Positions 9,988 through 18,608 of a DNA stretch of 64,000 nucleotides are shown one piece after another. Positions within the stretch are counted from its first letter, which is position 1, and every line of letters starts with the position of its first letter. A program made the position numbers and the translations under genes. A model generated the notes under the pieces. That model saw only the letters and a program-made list of their open reading frames with translations. It did no database searches and was not told the origin of the DNA. Where the stretch lies: assembly GCA_024636675.1 (NCBI GenBank), contig JAGXGM010000028.1, positions 1 to 64,000 on the forward strand, read 5' to 3'. The stretch is from Hydrogenophilales bacterium (GTDB lineage Bacteria > Pseudomonadota > Gammaproteobacteria > Burkholderiales > Thiobacillaceae).

Positions 9988-10443
9988 ATGGCTCATCCCT
10001 CCGCACTCGATACGCTGATCGAACTCGCGAACAAGGAAACCGAGGAGGCCGCGAAGCGGCTGGGCGCCACGCTGCGCGCGGGCGAGGAGGCGGGGCAGAA
10101 GCTCGACCTGCTGACGCAATACCGCGACGACTATGCCGCGCGCTGCCAGTCCAACCTGGCCAGCGGGATCAGCACGACGCACTTCAACAACTTCCAGTTA
10201 TTCATGCAAAAACTCGACCATGCCATCGCCGGCCAGCAGAAAGTCGTCAGCGACGCCCAGCTGCAGATCGCCCAGGCGCGTGCGGCCTGGCAGGCCTGTG
10301 AGCAGAAGAAAATGTCGTTCGTCACGCTGGCCGGCCGCGCAGGCAAGGAAAGCGCGCGCCGCGAACTATGGCTCGACCAGAAACAGAACGACGAATTCGC
10401 CGCCCGGACCACGCTGTACAAGCGCCCCCTTCCTGAAATCTGA
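9988..10443 (+). CDS. fliJ: Flagellar export protein FliJ
   Basis: Coiled-coil 151 aa protein after fliI; WLDQKQNDEFAARTTLYKRP tail. Confidence 0.88.
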   Translation: MAHPSALDTLIELANKETEEAAKRLGATLRAGEEAGQKLDLLTQYRDDYAARCQSNLASGISTTHFNNFQLFMQKLDHAIAGQQKVVSDAQLQIAQARAAWQACEQKKMSFVTLAGRAGKESARRELWLDQKQNDEFAARTTLYKRPLPEI

Positions 10444-10457
10444 CAGGACACAAAACC

Positions 10458-11594
10458 ATGAACGCGATGAATATCAATCCGGTCAATGCTGCGCAACCGA
10501 ATCCTGCCGCCGGCAGGCAGCAGGATGCCGCCGCGGCGGACGTTCCGTTCAGTCAGGTCCTGTCGAGCGAGATGGCTCATAGCCGGCGCAACAGCAGCGA
10601 GGCCAAACATGGCGGCGACGCCAACGCGGACGATGCGGCCGCAACGGTCAGAACGGCCGAAGCGGCCGAAACGGCCGAAACGGCCAAAACGGAAGCCGCT
10701 GGCGACGCCACAGGCGATCCGCTTGCCCCGCCGGTGACCGGGAATGCCGCGACTGATCCGGCGACGCTGCTTGGACTGGCGCTCACCCCGGATCAGCTGA
10801 AGCCGGCACCGGCCCGGACGGACGGCGTTGATGCCGGTCAGCCGGCAGACGAGAACACCCCCACCCTGCTCTTCCAGAATTCCCGCAAGGGCCGGACAGC
10901 CCAGGCCGGGCAATTTTCCGACCCTGCGCGCGACACGCAAAAAATCGATCCCGCCCTGTCCGGTAAAGGCACTGTGCAGGCCCCCACCACTGCTGCCACT
11001 GCTGCCATTGCTACCGCATTTTCTGGTCAACTGGCAGCCGCCCGGCAGGGCGATGCCGTAAAGGGCGAGTTCATGTCGGATCTCATGAGCAACCCCGCCA
11101 TGCGCCCCGCCTCGCAGGCAGCGTTTGAAACTCTGCACACGCTGAATGAAGCTGCGTCGTCCAAGCTGGCCCCCACGCTGGGCACAACAGCCTGGAATCA
11201 GGCGCTGGGCGAAAAGGTCGTATGGATGGCGGCGGGCGCCCAGCAATCGGCCACACTCACGCTCAACCCGCAGAATATGGGCCCGCTGCAGATTGTGCTG
11301 AACCTGACGAACGACCAGGCCACAGCCAGCTTCTTCTCCGCCCAACCCGAGGTTCGCCAGGCGCTGGAGGCCGCCTTTCCCCGCCTGAAGGAAATGATGA
11401 GCGAAGCCGGCATCCAGCTGGAGCAGGCGACAGTGAGCGCGGACACTCCGCGGCAGAACCACCCTTCAGACCGCCAGGCGCAACGGGCCGCCCTGCCGTT
11501 TGGCACAACGGATGCTGGCGCCAGCACCGGCATGCAGACGCTTCATTTACCCGTCCAGCAATCCGGGCGGGGGCTGATCGACACCTTCGCCTGA
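10458..11594 (+). CDS. fliK: Flagellar hook-length control protein FliK
   Basis: Low-complexity N-terminus and flg_hook C-terminus (QQSATLTLNPQNMGPLQIVLNLTNDQATASFFSAQPEVRQALEAAFPRLKEMMSEAGIQL). Confidence 0.95.
   Translation: MNAMNINPVNAAQPNPAAGRQQDAAAADVPFSQVLSSEMAHSRRNSSEAKHGGDANADDAAATVRTAEAAETAETAKTEAAGDATGDPLAPPVTGNAATDPATLLGLALTPDQLKPAPARTDGVDAGQPADENTPTLLFQNSRKGRTAQAGQFSDPARDTQKIDPALSGKGTVQAPTTAATAAIATAFSGQLAAARQGDAVKGEFMSDLMSNPAMRPASQAAFETLHTLNEAASSKLAPTLGTTAWNQALGEKVVWMAAGAQQSATLTLNPQNMGPLQIVLNLTNDQATASFFSAQPEVRQALEAAFPRLKEMMSEAGIQLEQATVSADTPRQNHPSDRQAQRAALPFGTTDAGASTGMQTLHLPVQQSGRGLIDTFA
10653..10691 (+). repeat. In-frame 9-bp tandem repeat (GGCCGAAAC-like) encoding AEAAETAETAK in FliK
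   Basis: gaacggccgaagcggccgaaacggccgaaacggccaaaac. Confidence 0.75.
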
Positions 11595-11616
11595 CGGCTT
11601 GCGTTCCTCCACCACG

Positions 11617-11741
11617 CCTGCGGGTCCGCGGCTTTTGCAGAAGGCCGCCCCCAGGCAGTAGCCGCGGAGATTGCGACGGGACGAAAGCCAAGGCAAGCAT
11701 CCCGTAGGTATAAAGCGTCGCGCCCGCAGATACCCGTCAGG
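11617..11741 (+). ncRNA. Candidate structured RNA / 5' leader upstream of fliL (predicted three-way junction)
   Basis: Closing stem cctgcgggt(11617-11625)/acccgtcagg(11732-11741, one bulge); ccgcggc(11626-11632)/gccgcgg(11661-11667); third arm using gcgac/gtcgc (11673-11677/11717-11721) and acggga/tcccgt (11676-11681/11700-11705). Manual pairing only. Confidence 0.35.
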
Positions 11742-11883
11742 GAATCGCACTGATGGAGATACGCCGCCTGCATTAAACGATATGCGTCTATTTTTCCCCT
11801 CTATTCCCGGTATCGAAGGCGCTTGTTTCTTTCAATAATGACAAACATCCACACCGCATTACCCCGACAAAGGAACCGTATCG

Positions 11884-12390
11884 ATGGCCAGACCCGCACC
11901 TACCGAAGCTGTCGAACCTGACGAGGCGGCAGAAGCCGCGCCAGCCGGAAAGTCGAAGAAAAAGCTGTTCATCATCATCGCCCTCGTGGTCCTGCTGGGC
12001 GGCGGCGGTGCGGCCGCCTGGTTCTTCACCCAGGGCGACAGCGCCAAGGACGCCAAGGAGGCCCAGGAAGAACCGCAAACAGCGCCTGTTTACCTCGCGC
12101 TCGAAACCTTCACTGTCAATCTTCAGGATGGCGAGCGGTATATGCAGGTCGACGTCACGCTGCAGGTGGCCGACCAGCTTCAAGCGGACGCCATCAAGCT
12201 GCACATGCCGCGCGTCCGCAGCCGCCTGCTGACTTTGCTGGCCAGCAAGCATGCCGAGGATCTGGCCTCCGCGGAGGCCAAGCAAGCGCTCGCGCAGGAA
12301 ATTCAGGCGCAGGTCAACCTGCCGTTTTACGCCAAGGGCAAGCCTCAGCAGGTCAAGGACGTCCTGTTCACCTCGTTCGTGATTCAGTAA
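11884..12390 (+). CDS. fliL: Flagellar basal body-associated protein FliL
   Basis: Single TM segment KLFIIIALVVLLGGGGAAAWFF; C-terminal PFYAKGKPQQVKDVLFTSFVIQ. Confidence 0.95.
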   Translation: MARPAPTEAVEPDEAAEAAPAGKSKKKLFIIIALVVLLGGGGAAAWFFTQGDSAKDAKEAQEEPQTAPVYLALETFTVNLQDGERYMQVDVTLQVADQLQADAIKLHMPRVRSRLLTLLASKHAEDLASAEAKQALAQEIQAQVNLPFYAKGKPQQVKDVLFTSFVIQ

Positions 12391-12397
12391 ACCCTAT

Positions 12398-13399
12398 ATG
12401 GCCGACAATTTTCTCTCGCAGGATGAAGTCGACGCGCTGCTGAAGGGCGTGACCGGCGAAACCGATGAGGTGCCGGCCGAAATAGATCATTCGGAAGTAC
12501 GTGCGTACAACCTGGCCACACAGGAACGCATCGTGCGCGGCCGGATGCCGACGCTCGAAATCATCAACGAACGTTTTGCACGCCTGCTTCGTATCGGCCT
12601 CTACAACTTTCTGCGGCGCGGGGTGGAGATTTCGGTCGGCCCGGTGCGGGTCTCGAAATACAGCGAATTCATCCGCAATCTGGTGGTGCCCACCAACCTG
12701 AACCTGGTGCAGTTCAAACCGCTGCGCGGCTCGGCGCTGATGATCTTCAATCCCGACCTGGTTTTTCTCATGGTCGACAACCTGTTCGGCGGCGACGGGC
12801 GTTTCCACACCCGTGTCGAAGGCCGTGACTTCACGCAGACCGAACACCGCATCATCCAGCGCATTCTCGGCATCGTTTTCGAAGCCTACTCGAAATCCTG
12901 GGAGCCTATTTATCCGATCGAATTCGAATTCATCCGTTCGGAAATGAACACCCAGTTCGCCAACATCGCCACCCCCAACGAAGTGGTGGTCGCGATCACC
13001 TTTGCCATCGAGCTCGGCCAGATCAGCGGCGAAATGCATTTTTGCATGCCGTACTCGATGATCGAGCCGATCAAGGATCTGCTCACCAGCAGCCTGCAGG
13101 CCGAAAACCTGGAAGTGGACAAGCGCTGGATTCGCCTGATGCGCCAGCAGGTCCAGCTGGCGGAAGTCGAGCTCGTCGCCGATCTGGGTACGGCCGAGGT
13201 CAGTCTGCGCGACATCGTCGACATGAAAGTGGGCGACATCATTCCGCTCGATATTCCGCGAACCATCGAGGCCAAGGTCGACGGCGTGCCGGTGCTGGAA
13301 TGCGAATACGGAAAATTCAACGGCCAATACACACTGCGCGTCGAGAAATTGCTGTCGAGCAACTCGACCGAGCCGCAAACAGGAGAACAGCATGTCTGA
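12398..13399 (+). CDS. fliM: Flagellar motor switch protein FliM
   Basis: N-terminal NFLSQDEVDALLKGV; NERFARLLRIGLYNFLRRGVEISVGPV. Confidence 0.98.
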   Translation: MADNFLSQDEVDALLKGVTGETDEVPAEIDHSEVRAYNLATQERIVRGRMPTLEIINERFARLLRIGLYNFLRRGVEISVGPVRVSKYSEFIRNLVVPTNLNLVQFKPLRGSALMIFNPDLVFLMVDNLFGGDGRFHTRVEGRDFTQTEHRIIQRILGIVFEAYSKSWEPIYPIEFEFIRSEMNTQFANIATPNEVVVAITFAIELGQISGEMHFCMPYSMIEPIKDLLTSSLQAENLEVDKRWIRLMRQQVQLAEVELVADLGTAEVSLRDIVDMKVGDIIPLDIPRTIEAKVDGVPVLECEYGKFNGQYTLRVEKLLSSNSTEPQTGEQHV

Positions 13400-13793
13400 A
13401 GATTCTACCCAAGCCATCGCCGAAGACGATTGGGCGGCCGCCATGGCCGAACAGGCCCCATCGGTGCCTACGCCGGCAGCGCCGGAAATATTCAAGGAGC
13501 TGTCCGGAACCACCACCTCCGGCGGGCTGGCCAAGGATATCGATTTCATCCTCGACATTCCGGTGCTGCTGACGGTGGAACTGGGCCGCACCAAGATCAC
13601 CATCAAGAACCTGCTGCAGCTGGCGCAGGGATCGGTGGTCGAGCTCGACGGGCTGGCAGGCGAGCCGATGGACGTACTGGTCAACGGCTGTCTGATTGCG
13701 CAGGGCGAAGTCGTGGTGGTGAACGATAAATTCGGTGTGCGCCTGACCGACATCATCACCCCCGCCGAGCGGATCCGGAAACTCAACAAATGA
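13392..13793 (+). CDS. fliN: Flagellar motor switch protein FliN
   Basis: DIPVLLTVELGRTKITIKNLLQLAQGSVVELDGLAGEPMDVLVNGCLIAQGEVVVVNDKFGVRLTDI. Confidence 0.98.
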   Translation: MSEDSTQAIAEDDWAAAMAEQAPSVPTPAAPEIFKELSGTTTSGGLAKDIDFILDIPVLLTVELGRTKITIKNLLQLAQGSVVELDGLAGEPMDVLVNGCLIAQGEVVVVNDKFGVRLTDIITPAERIRKLNK

Positions 13794-14224
13794 AATATGG
13801 TTTCATTGCCGCCTGCACGTTGCTGAGCCTGCCGGCGCTGGCGCTGGCAGCTGGCACCCCGCTCGCTGCCCCGACAGAACCCGCCATCTCCGCCGCAGGC
13901 AGTCTGCTGCAGGTATTCATCGGTCTGGTGGCCGTGCTGTTACTGATCGCCGGTACCGCCTGGCTGGCCAAACGGCTGGGCGTCACGCAGGGCGGCCCGT
14001 CCGGCTTGCTGCGCGTGGTCAGCAGCACTTCAGTCGGCACCCGCGAGCGAGTCGTGGTGGTTGAAGTGGGGGAATCCTGGCTGGTGGTGGGTGTGGCCCC
14101 CGGCAGCGTCAATGCCTTGATGACCCTGCCCAAGGGTGACATCCAGTCCGTAGCCACGCCTGCGCCGAGCGGCAGCTTTGCTGCGCGCCTGCATCAGATG
14201 ATCGAGAAACGCAGTGTCAAATAA
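13790..14224 (+). CDS. fliO: Flagellar biosynthetic protein FliO
   Basis: TM segment followed by [25 protein letters not shown]; between fliN and fliP. Confidence 0.9.
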   Translation: MKYGFIAACTLLSLPALALAAGTPLAAPTEPAISAAGSLLQVFIGLVAVLLLIAGTAWLAKRLGVTQGGPSGLLRVVSSTSVGTRERVVVVEVGESWLVVGVAPGSVNALMTLPKGDIQSVATPAPSGSFAARLHQMIEKRSVK

Positions 14225-14975
14225 ACGGCATCCGAACCTGGCGCAACTGCTCTTCCTGGCGATCGCGCTGCTGCTGCCCACCCTGGCGCTGGCCCAGGGG
14301 GCAAGCCTGCCCGCGTTCACCAGCACGCCGACACCCAGCGGCGGCCAGACCTATTCCCTGAGCCTGCAAACCCTGCTGCTGCTCACCTCGCTGTCGTTTT
14401 TGCCGGCCGCGCTGCTGATGATGACCAGCTTCACCCGCATCATCATCGTGCTGTCACTGCTGCGAATGGCGCTCGGCACCCAGTCGACGCCGCCCAACCA
14501 GGTGCTCATTGGCCTGGCGCTGTTTTTGACGCTGTTCGTGATGGGGCCGACCTTCGACAAGATATACGTCGAGGCCTACCAGCCGCTGTCGGAGAATCGC
14601 ATCGAGCTTCAGGAAGCGGTGGATAAGGGCATGGTTCCCCTGCGTGCGTTCATGCTGAAACAGACGCGCGAGACCGATCTCGCGCTGTTCGCCAAAATGT
14701 CCCGCAACGGCCCGATGAACTCGGCCGAGGATGTGCCGATGCGCGTGCTGATCCCCGCCTACATCACCAGCGAACTCAAGACCGCTTTCCAGATCGGCTT
14801 TGCCGTGTTCATCCCGTTTCTCATCATCGACATGGTCGTCGCCAGTATCCTGATGGCGATGGGCATGATGATGGTGTCGCCCGCCATCGTCGCGCTGCCC
14901 TTCAAGCTCATCCTGTTCGTACTGGTCGATGGCTGGAATCTGCTGCTGGGTTCGCTTTCGCAGAGCTTCTTCTGA
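14214..14975 (+). CDS. fliP: Flagellar biosynthetic protein FliP
   Basis: [46 protein letters not shown]; export gate family. Confidence 0.98.
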   Translation: MSNKRHPNLAQLLFLAIALLLPTLALAQGASLPAFTSTPTPSGGQTYSLSLQTLLLLTSLSFLPAALLMMTSFTRIIIVLSLLRMALGTQSTPPNQVLIGLALFLTLFVMGPTFDKIYVEAYQPLSENRIELQEAVDKGMVPLRAFMLKQTRETDLALFAKMSRNGPMNSAEDVPMRVLIPAYITSELKTAFQIGFAVFIPFLIIDMVVASILMAMGMMMVSPAIVALPFKLILFVLVDGWNLLLGSLSQSFF

Positions 14976-15025
14976 CCAGAACGTACAAACTGATTTTCAA
15001 GAACTGATTTGACCGGGTACCCGCC

Positions 15026-15295
15026 ATGACACCAGAAAGCGTAATGACCATAGGCCGCACCGCGCTGGAAATCACCATCCTGGTGGCGTCTCCTGTGCTG
15101 CTGGTCACGCTGATTGTCGGCCTCACTATCAGCGTCTTTCAGGCCGCCACCCAGATCAACGACCCAAGCCTCTCCTTCATTCCCAAGGTGCTCGCGGTAC
15201 TCGTCACCTTTGCCCTCGCCGGACCGTGGATGCTGACGGTAATGACCGATTACATGCGACGGGTATTGACCGGCCTGCCCGGAATCATCGGCTAG
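15026..15295 (+). CDS. fliQ: Flagellar biosynthetic protein FliQ
   Basis: 89 aa; MTPESVMTIGRTALEITILVASPVLLVTLIVGLTISVFQAATQINDPSLSFIPK. Confidence 0.97.
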   Translation: MTPESVMTIGRTALEITILVASPVLLVTLIVGLTISVFQAATQINDPSLSFIPKVLAVLVTFALAGPWMLTVMTDYMRRVLTGLPGIIG

Positions 15296-15378
15296 TTCCG
15301 GATGATCATCCCCATCGGCCCGGGGGCGGCTGCGCCGCAAATGCTGACGACAACAAACCCAATCCACCCGACCGCTTT

Positions 15379-16167
15379 ATGATCAGCCTCACCGATGCCC
15401 AGCTCAATACCTGGCTGATCAATTTCATCTGGCCGCTCACCCGCATTCTCGGGCTGATCATGGTCGCGCCGGTATTCGGGCACCGTTCGGTGCCCGGGCG
15501 CGTCAAGATCGGGCTCGGTGTTTTCATCGCCCTGATCATCGCGCCCACCCTACCGCCGATGCCCGATGTCGGCCTGGGGTCGTGGCATGGCCTGTTCATC
15601 CTGGTGCAGCAACTGCTCATTGGCATCGCGATCGGCTTCATCATGCGCATCATTTTTGCTGCGGTCGAAGCCGCCGGCGAAATCGTAGGCCTGCAGATGG
15701 GCCTGGGGTTTGCGTCCTTTTTCGACCCGCAAAGTGCCGGCCAGACGCTGGTGCTGGCCCGGTTCTTCAATATGCTGGCGCTGCTGGTGTTCCTCGCGGT
15801 CAACGCCCACCTGCTGCTGATCGGCGTGCTGGTCGACAGTTTCCAAACCCTGCCCATCAGCCCGCAACCGCTCTCGGCGGCGGGGTTCTACAACGTAGCC
15901 GCCTTCGGTTCCACCGTGTTTGCCGTCGGCCTGCAGCTGGCGCTGCCGCTGATTGCCATCCTGCTGATGACCAATCTATCGCTCGGCATCCTCACACGCG
16001 CGGCGCCCCAGCTCAACATCTTTGCGATCGGTTTCCCCATTACCCTGGGCGTGGGACTGATTGTGGTGGATCTCACCCTGCCCTACTTTGTCCCCCAGCT
16101 TGAACAGATGCTCCAGCACGGGTTCCAGGCAACGACCACGGTGATCCAGACGTTGCGTCCGGAATGA
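15379..16167 (+). CDS. fliR: Flagellar biosynthetic protein FliR
   Basis: Export gate protein; GLQMGLGFASFFDPQSAGQTLVLARFFNMLALLVFLAVNAHLLLI; start at MISLTDAQLN. Confidence 0.96.
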   Translation: MISLTDAQLNTWLINFIWPLTRILGLIMVAPVFGHRSVPGRVKIGLGVFIALIIAPTLPPMPDVGLGSWHGLFILVQQLLIGIAIGFIMRIIFAAVEAAGEIVGLQMGLGFASFFDPQSAGQTLVLARFFNMLALLVFLAVNAHLLLIGVLVDSFQTLPISPQPLSAAGFYNVAAFGSTVFAVGLQLALPLIAILLMTNLSLGILTRAAPQLNIFAIGFPITLGVGLIVVDLTLPYFVPQLEQMLQHGFQATTTVIQTLRPE

Positions 16168-16187
16168 GAGACACGTTGCATGAGATG

Positions 16188-16272
16188 CAAGCGCCAAGAT
16201 TCAAGTCACAAGGAAAACCTACCCCGTTCAACTTGAAACTTGAAACTTGAAACTTGAAACTTGAAACTTGAG
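16188..16272. repeat. Second CAAGNNN/CTTGNNN heptad inverted repeat; right arm is a near-perfect ACTTGAA tandem array
   Basis: CAAG at 16188, 16195, 16202, 16209; CTTG at 16232, 16239, 16246, 16253, 16260, 16267; exact 7-bp period; between convergent fliR and cheZ. Confidence 0.9.
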
Positions 16273-16276
16273 CCTG

Positions 16277-16951
16277 TCAGAAGCCCAGGCTATCGAGCAG
16301 ATCGTCCACCTGGCTTTGGTCGGCCACCACGTCGCTCTTCTTCTCCGGATTGATCTGCGGACCGTTGAGCAGGCCGCTATTGGATTCACGCTTTATCTCG
16401 GCCGGCGCGTAATCAATCAGCAGTTGCACCAGTTGCTGCTCCATGCTGTGCGCGAGATCGGTCACCTTGCGGATCACCTGACCGGTGAGATCCTGAAAAT
16501 CCTGCGCCATCATGATGTCCAGCAGCTGCTGCTTGGTGGCGCTGGTGTCGTTGCGCATATCGGCCAGGCACTGCATGGTCATCGTGGCCATGTCGCGGTA
16601 ATTGGCTTCCGAAAAGGGGGCTTTGAAGGCCGCCTGCCAGCCATTCAGGATTTCGTCGGCGCCTGCATCGATGCGTTCCTGCATGGGGATGGCGGCATCG
16701 GTGGCGTTGAGCACGCGCTGCGCCGCCTGTTCGGTCATGCGTGCGACATAGTTGAGACGTTCGCGGACGTCGGGGATGTCATGCGTCGCTTTTTCCAGCA
16801 CCTTGTCGAAACCGAGCTCGCGCAGGCTTTCGTGCAGGGTGCGGGTGATCTGGCCAACCCGCGCCAGCATCTCGTCATGTTCGTTCCCTGCGGCGTCCAC
16901 GGCACCGGGTGCGACAGCAACCCCGTCGGAACTGGCGAATTGCGTATCCAC
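16277..16951 (-). CDS. cheZ: CheY-P phosphatase CheZ
   Basis: MMAQDFQDLTGQVIRKV (DxxxQ) and C-terminal CheY-binding tail QSQVDDLLDSLGF. Confidence 0.95.
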   Translation of the reverse strand: MDTQFASSDGVAVAPGAVDAAGNEHDEMLARVGQITRTLHESLRELGFDKVLEKATHDIPDVRERLNYVARMTEQAAQRVLNATDAAIPMQERIDAGADEILNGWQAAFKAPFSEANYRDMATMTMQCLADMRNDTSATKQQLLDIMMAQDFQDLTGQVIRKVTDLAHSMEQQLVQLLIDYAPAEIKRESNSGLLNGPQINPEKKSDVVADQSQVDDLLDSLGF

Positions 16952-16952
16952 G

Positions 16953-17351
16953 TCAGGCTCCTGCTTTTTCTAGTTTTTCGAATATCTTGCTGAGCTTCTC
17001 GTCGAGTGTGGCGGCGGTGAATGGCTTGACCACATAACCGCTGGCACCGGCCTGCGCCGCCGCGATGATGTTTTCCTTTTTCGCCTCGGCCGTCACCATC
17101 AGCACCGGCAGCTTGGACAGCGCGGCATCAGCACGAATCTGCTGCAGCATCGTCAGGCCATCCATATTGGGCATGTTCCAGTCGGACACGACGAAGTCGA
17201 AGCTGCCCGCGCGGAGCTTGGCCAGGCCATCGACACCATCCTCCGCTTCCTCGACGTTGGAATAGCCCAATTCCTTGAGCAGGTTGCGCACGATGCGGCG
17301 CATCGTGGAGAAATCGTCAACTACCAGAAATTTTGTGTTCGGATCGGCCAT
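16953..17351 (-). CDS. cheY: Chemotaxis response regulator CheY
   Basis: [59 protein letters not shown]; start at MADPNTKF. Confidence 0.97.
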   Translation of the reverse strand: MADPNTKFLVVDDFSTMRRIVRNLLKELGYSNVEEAEDGVDGLAKLRAGSFDFVVSDWNMPNMDGLTMLQQIRADAALSKLPVLMVTAEAKKENIIAAAQAGASGYVVKPFTAATLDEKLSKIFEKLEKAGA

Positions 17352-17537
17352 GCAGGGCTCCATTGAGACGGTTCATTTTGTCATGGGATTAATCGGCATT
17401 CCGGCGTCAAACTTAAGCACTGAACCGGGCAGAAACCGGATCTTTAGCAGACACCCTGCTCGTCCCCGAACGTAGTGCCCCGCGGCCGCGCGCGCTAGCT
17501 TGTGCGGGTGTGACAACGCCGGATGTCTGCGCCACCA

Positions 17538-18608
17538 TTAAACGTGCGGAAACGGCTCGGCAAAACGCTCGCGGATGGCCACGATGCCGGGCAGTTCCTG
17601 CAGGAACACCTCGACCAGCGCCGGGTCGAAGTGCTTGCCGTTATTGTCCTTGATCAGCTCCACCGCGTCCTCGACCGTCCAGGCCTTTTTATAGGGCCGC
17701 ACCGAGGTCAGCGCGTCGAACACGTCAGCCAGCGCAGCGATCCGGCCAGCCTGTGGAATCGCCTCACCCGCCATCCCGTTGGGATAGCCGCTGCCGTCCC
17801 ATTTTTCGTGGTGGGTGAGCGCAATTTCGCGCGCCATGCACATCAGGTCGGAATCGTCGCCAGCGAGTAGTTTTTCACCGATAGCGGCATGGGTCTTCAT
17901 GATTTCCCACTCATGCGGCTCGAATTTTCCCGGTTTGAGCATGACGGCATCAGGGATGCCGATCTTGCCGATGTCGTGCATCGGACTGGCGTTCAGGATC
18001 AGCTCACAGTCGGCTCCGCTCCAGCCGATCGCGCCGGCGAGCAGCGCGCAGCTGTGGCTCATGCGCAGGATGTGATTGCCGGTCTCCTCGTCGCGGTACT
18101 CCGCCGCCATGCCGAGCCGCTGCACAATCTGCAGGCGGGTACGCCGCAATTCCTCGGTGCGCGCCTGCACCATATCCTCCAGCACCGCCTTCTGGTCGTA
18201 CATCAGGCGGTGGGCCATTTGCGCGTCCAGCAGGTTACGCACCCGCATCAGCAATTCATTGCGGTCAAAGGGCTTGCAGATGAAATCGCGCGCGCCCGCG
18301 GCAAGCGCGCGCAGCAGATAATCCTTGCCGTACTGGGCGGTGAGAATCACGATGGGCGGCAGCAACGGGTCGTTCAGCGCTTTCAGCTGCTCCATCACCT
18401 GATAGCCGTCCATGTGTGGCATGTTGATGTCGAGCAGAATAAGCGCGGGCTGGGTGATTCGATAGAGGTCGATGACCACACGCGGGTCGTCCGCCAGCAC
18501 CAGGCTCTGATAACCCTGGCTACGCAGCATCTTGTCCAGCAGCTTGAGATTGGCCGGCTCGTCATCGACGATGAGAATGCACTCTCTGTTCAGGGATTCG
18601 TTGCTCAT
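17538..18608 (-). CDS. Response regulator with HD-GYP domain (probable c-di-GMP phosphodiesterase)
   Basis: REC (ALILLDINMPHMDGYQV) plus HDIGKIGIPD, HHEKWDGSGYPNG, GRIAALADVFDAL. Confidence 0.94.
   Translation of the reverse strand: MSNESLNRECILIVDDEPANLKLLDKMLRSQGYQSLVLADDPRVVIDLYRITQPALILLDINMPHMDGYQVMEQLKALNDPLLPPIVILTAQYGKDYLLRALAAGARDFICKPFDRNELLMRVRNLLDAQMAHRLMYDQKAVLEDMVQARTEELRRTRLQIVQRLGMAAEYRDEETGNHILRMSHSCALLAGAIGWSGADCELILNASPMHDIGKIGIPDAVMLKPGKFEPHEWEIMKTHAAIGEKLLAGDDSDLMCMAREIALTHHEKWDGSGYPNGMAGEAIPQAGRIAALADVFDALTSVRPYKKAWTVEDAVELIKDNNGKHFDPALVEVFLQELPGIVAIRERFAEPFPHV

Noticed and set aside
10653-10691. 9-bp repeat in fliK as a phase-variation tract
   Set aside because: Unit is a multiple of three, so copy changes would not shift the frame; only linker length would vary.
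12368-13789. 473-aa minus-strand ORF antisense to fliM/fliN
   Set aside because: Shadow ORF; FliM and FliN are certain on the plus strand.
16231-16270. ACTTGAA tandem array considered as CRISPR or simple microsatellite
   Set aside because: 7-bp unit without spacers is not CRISPR; a plain microsatellite does not explain the complementary phased CAAG arm or the second copy at 4551.
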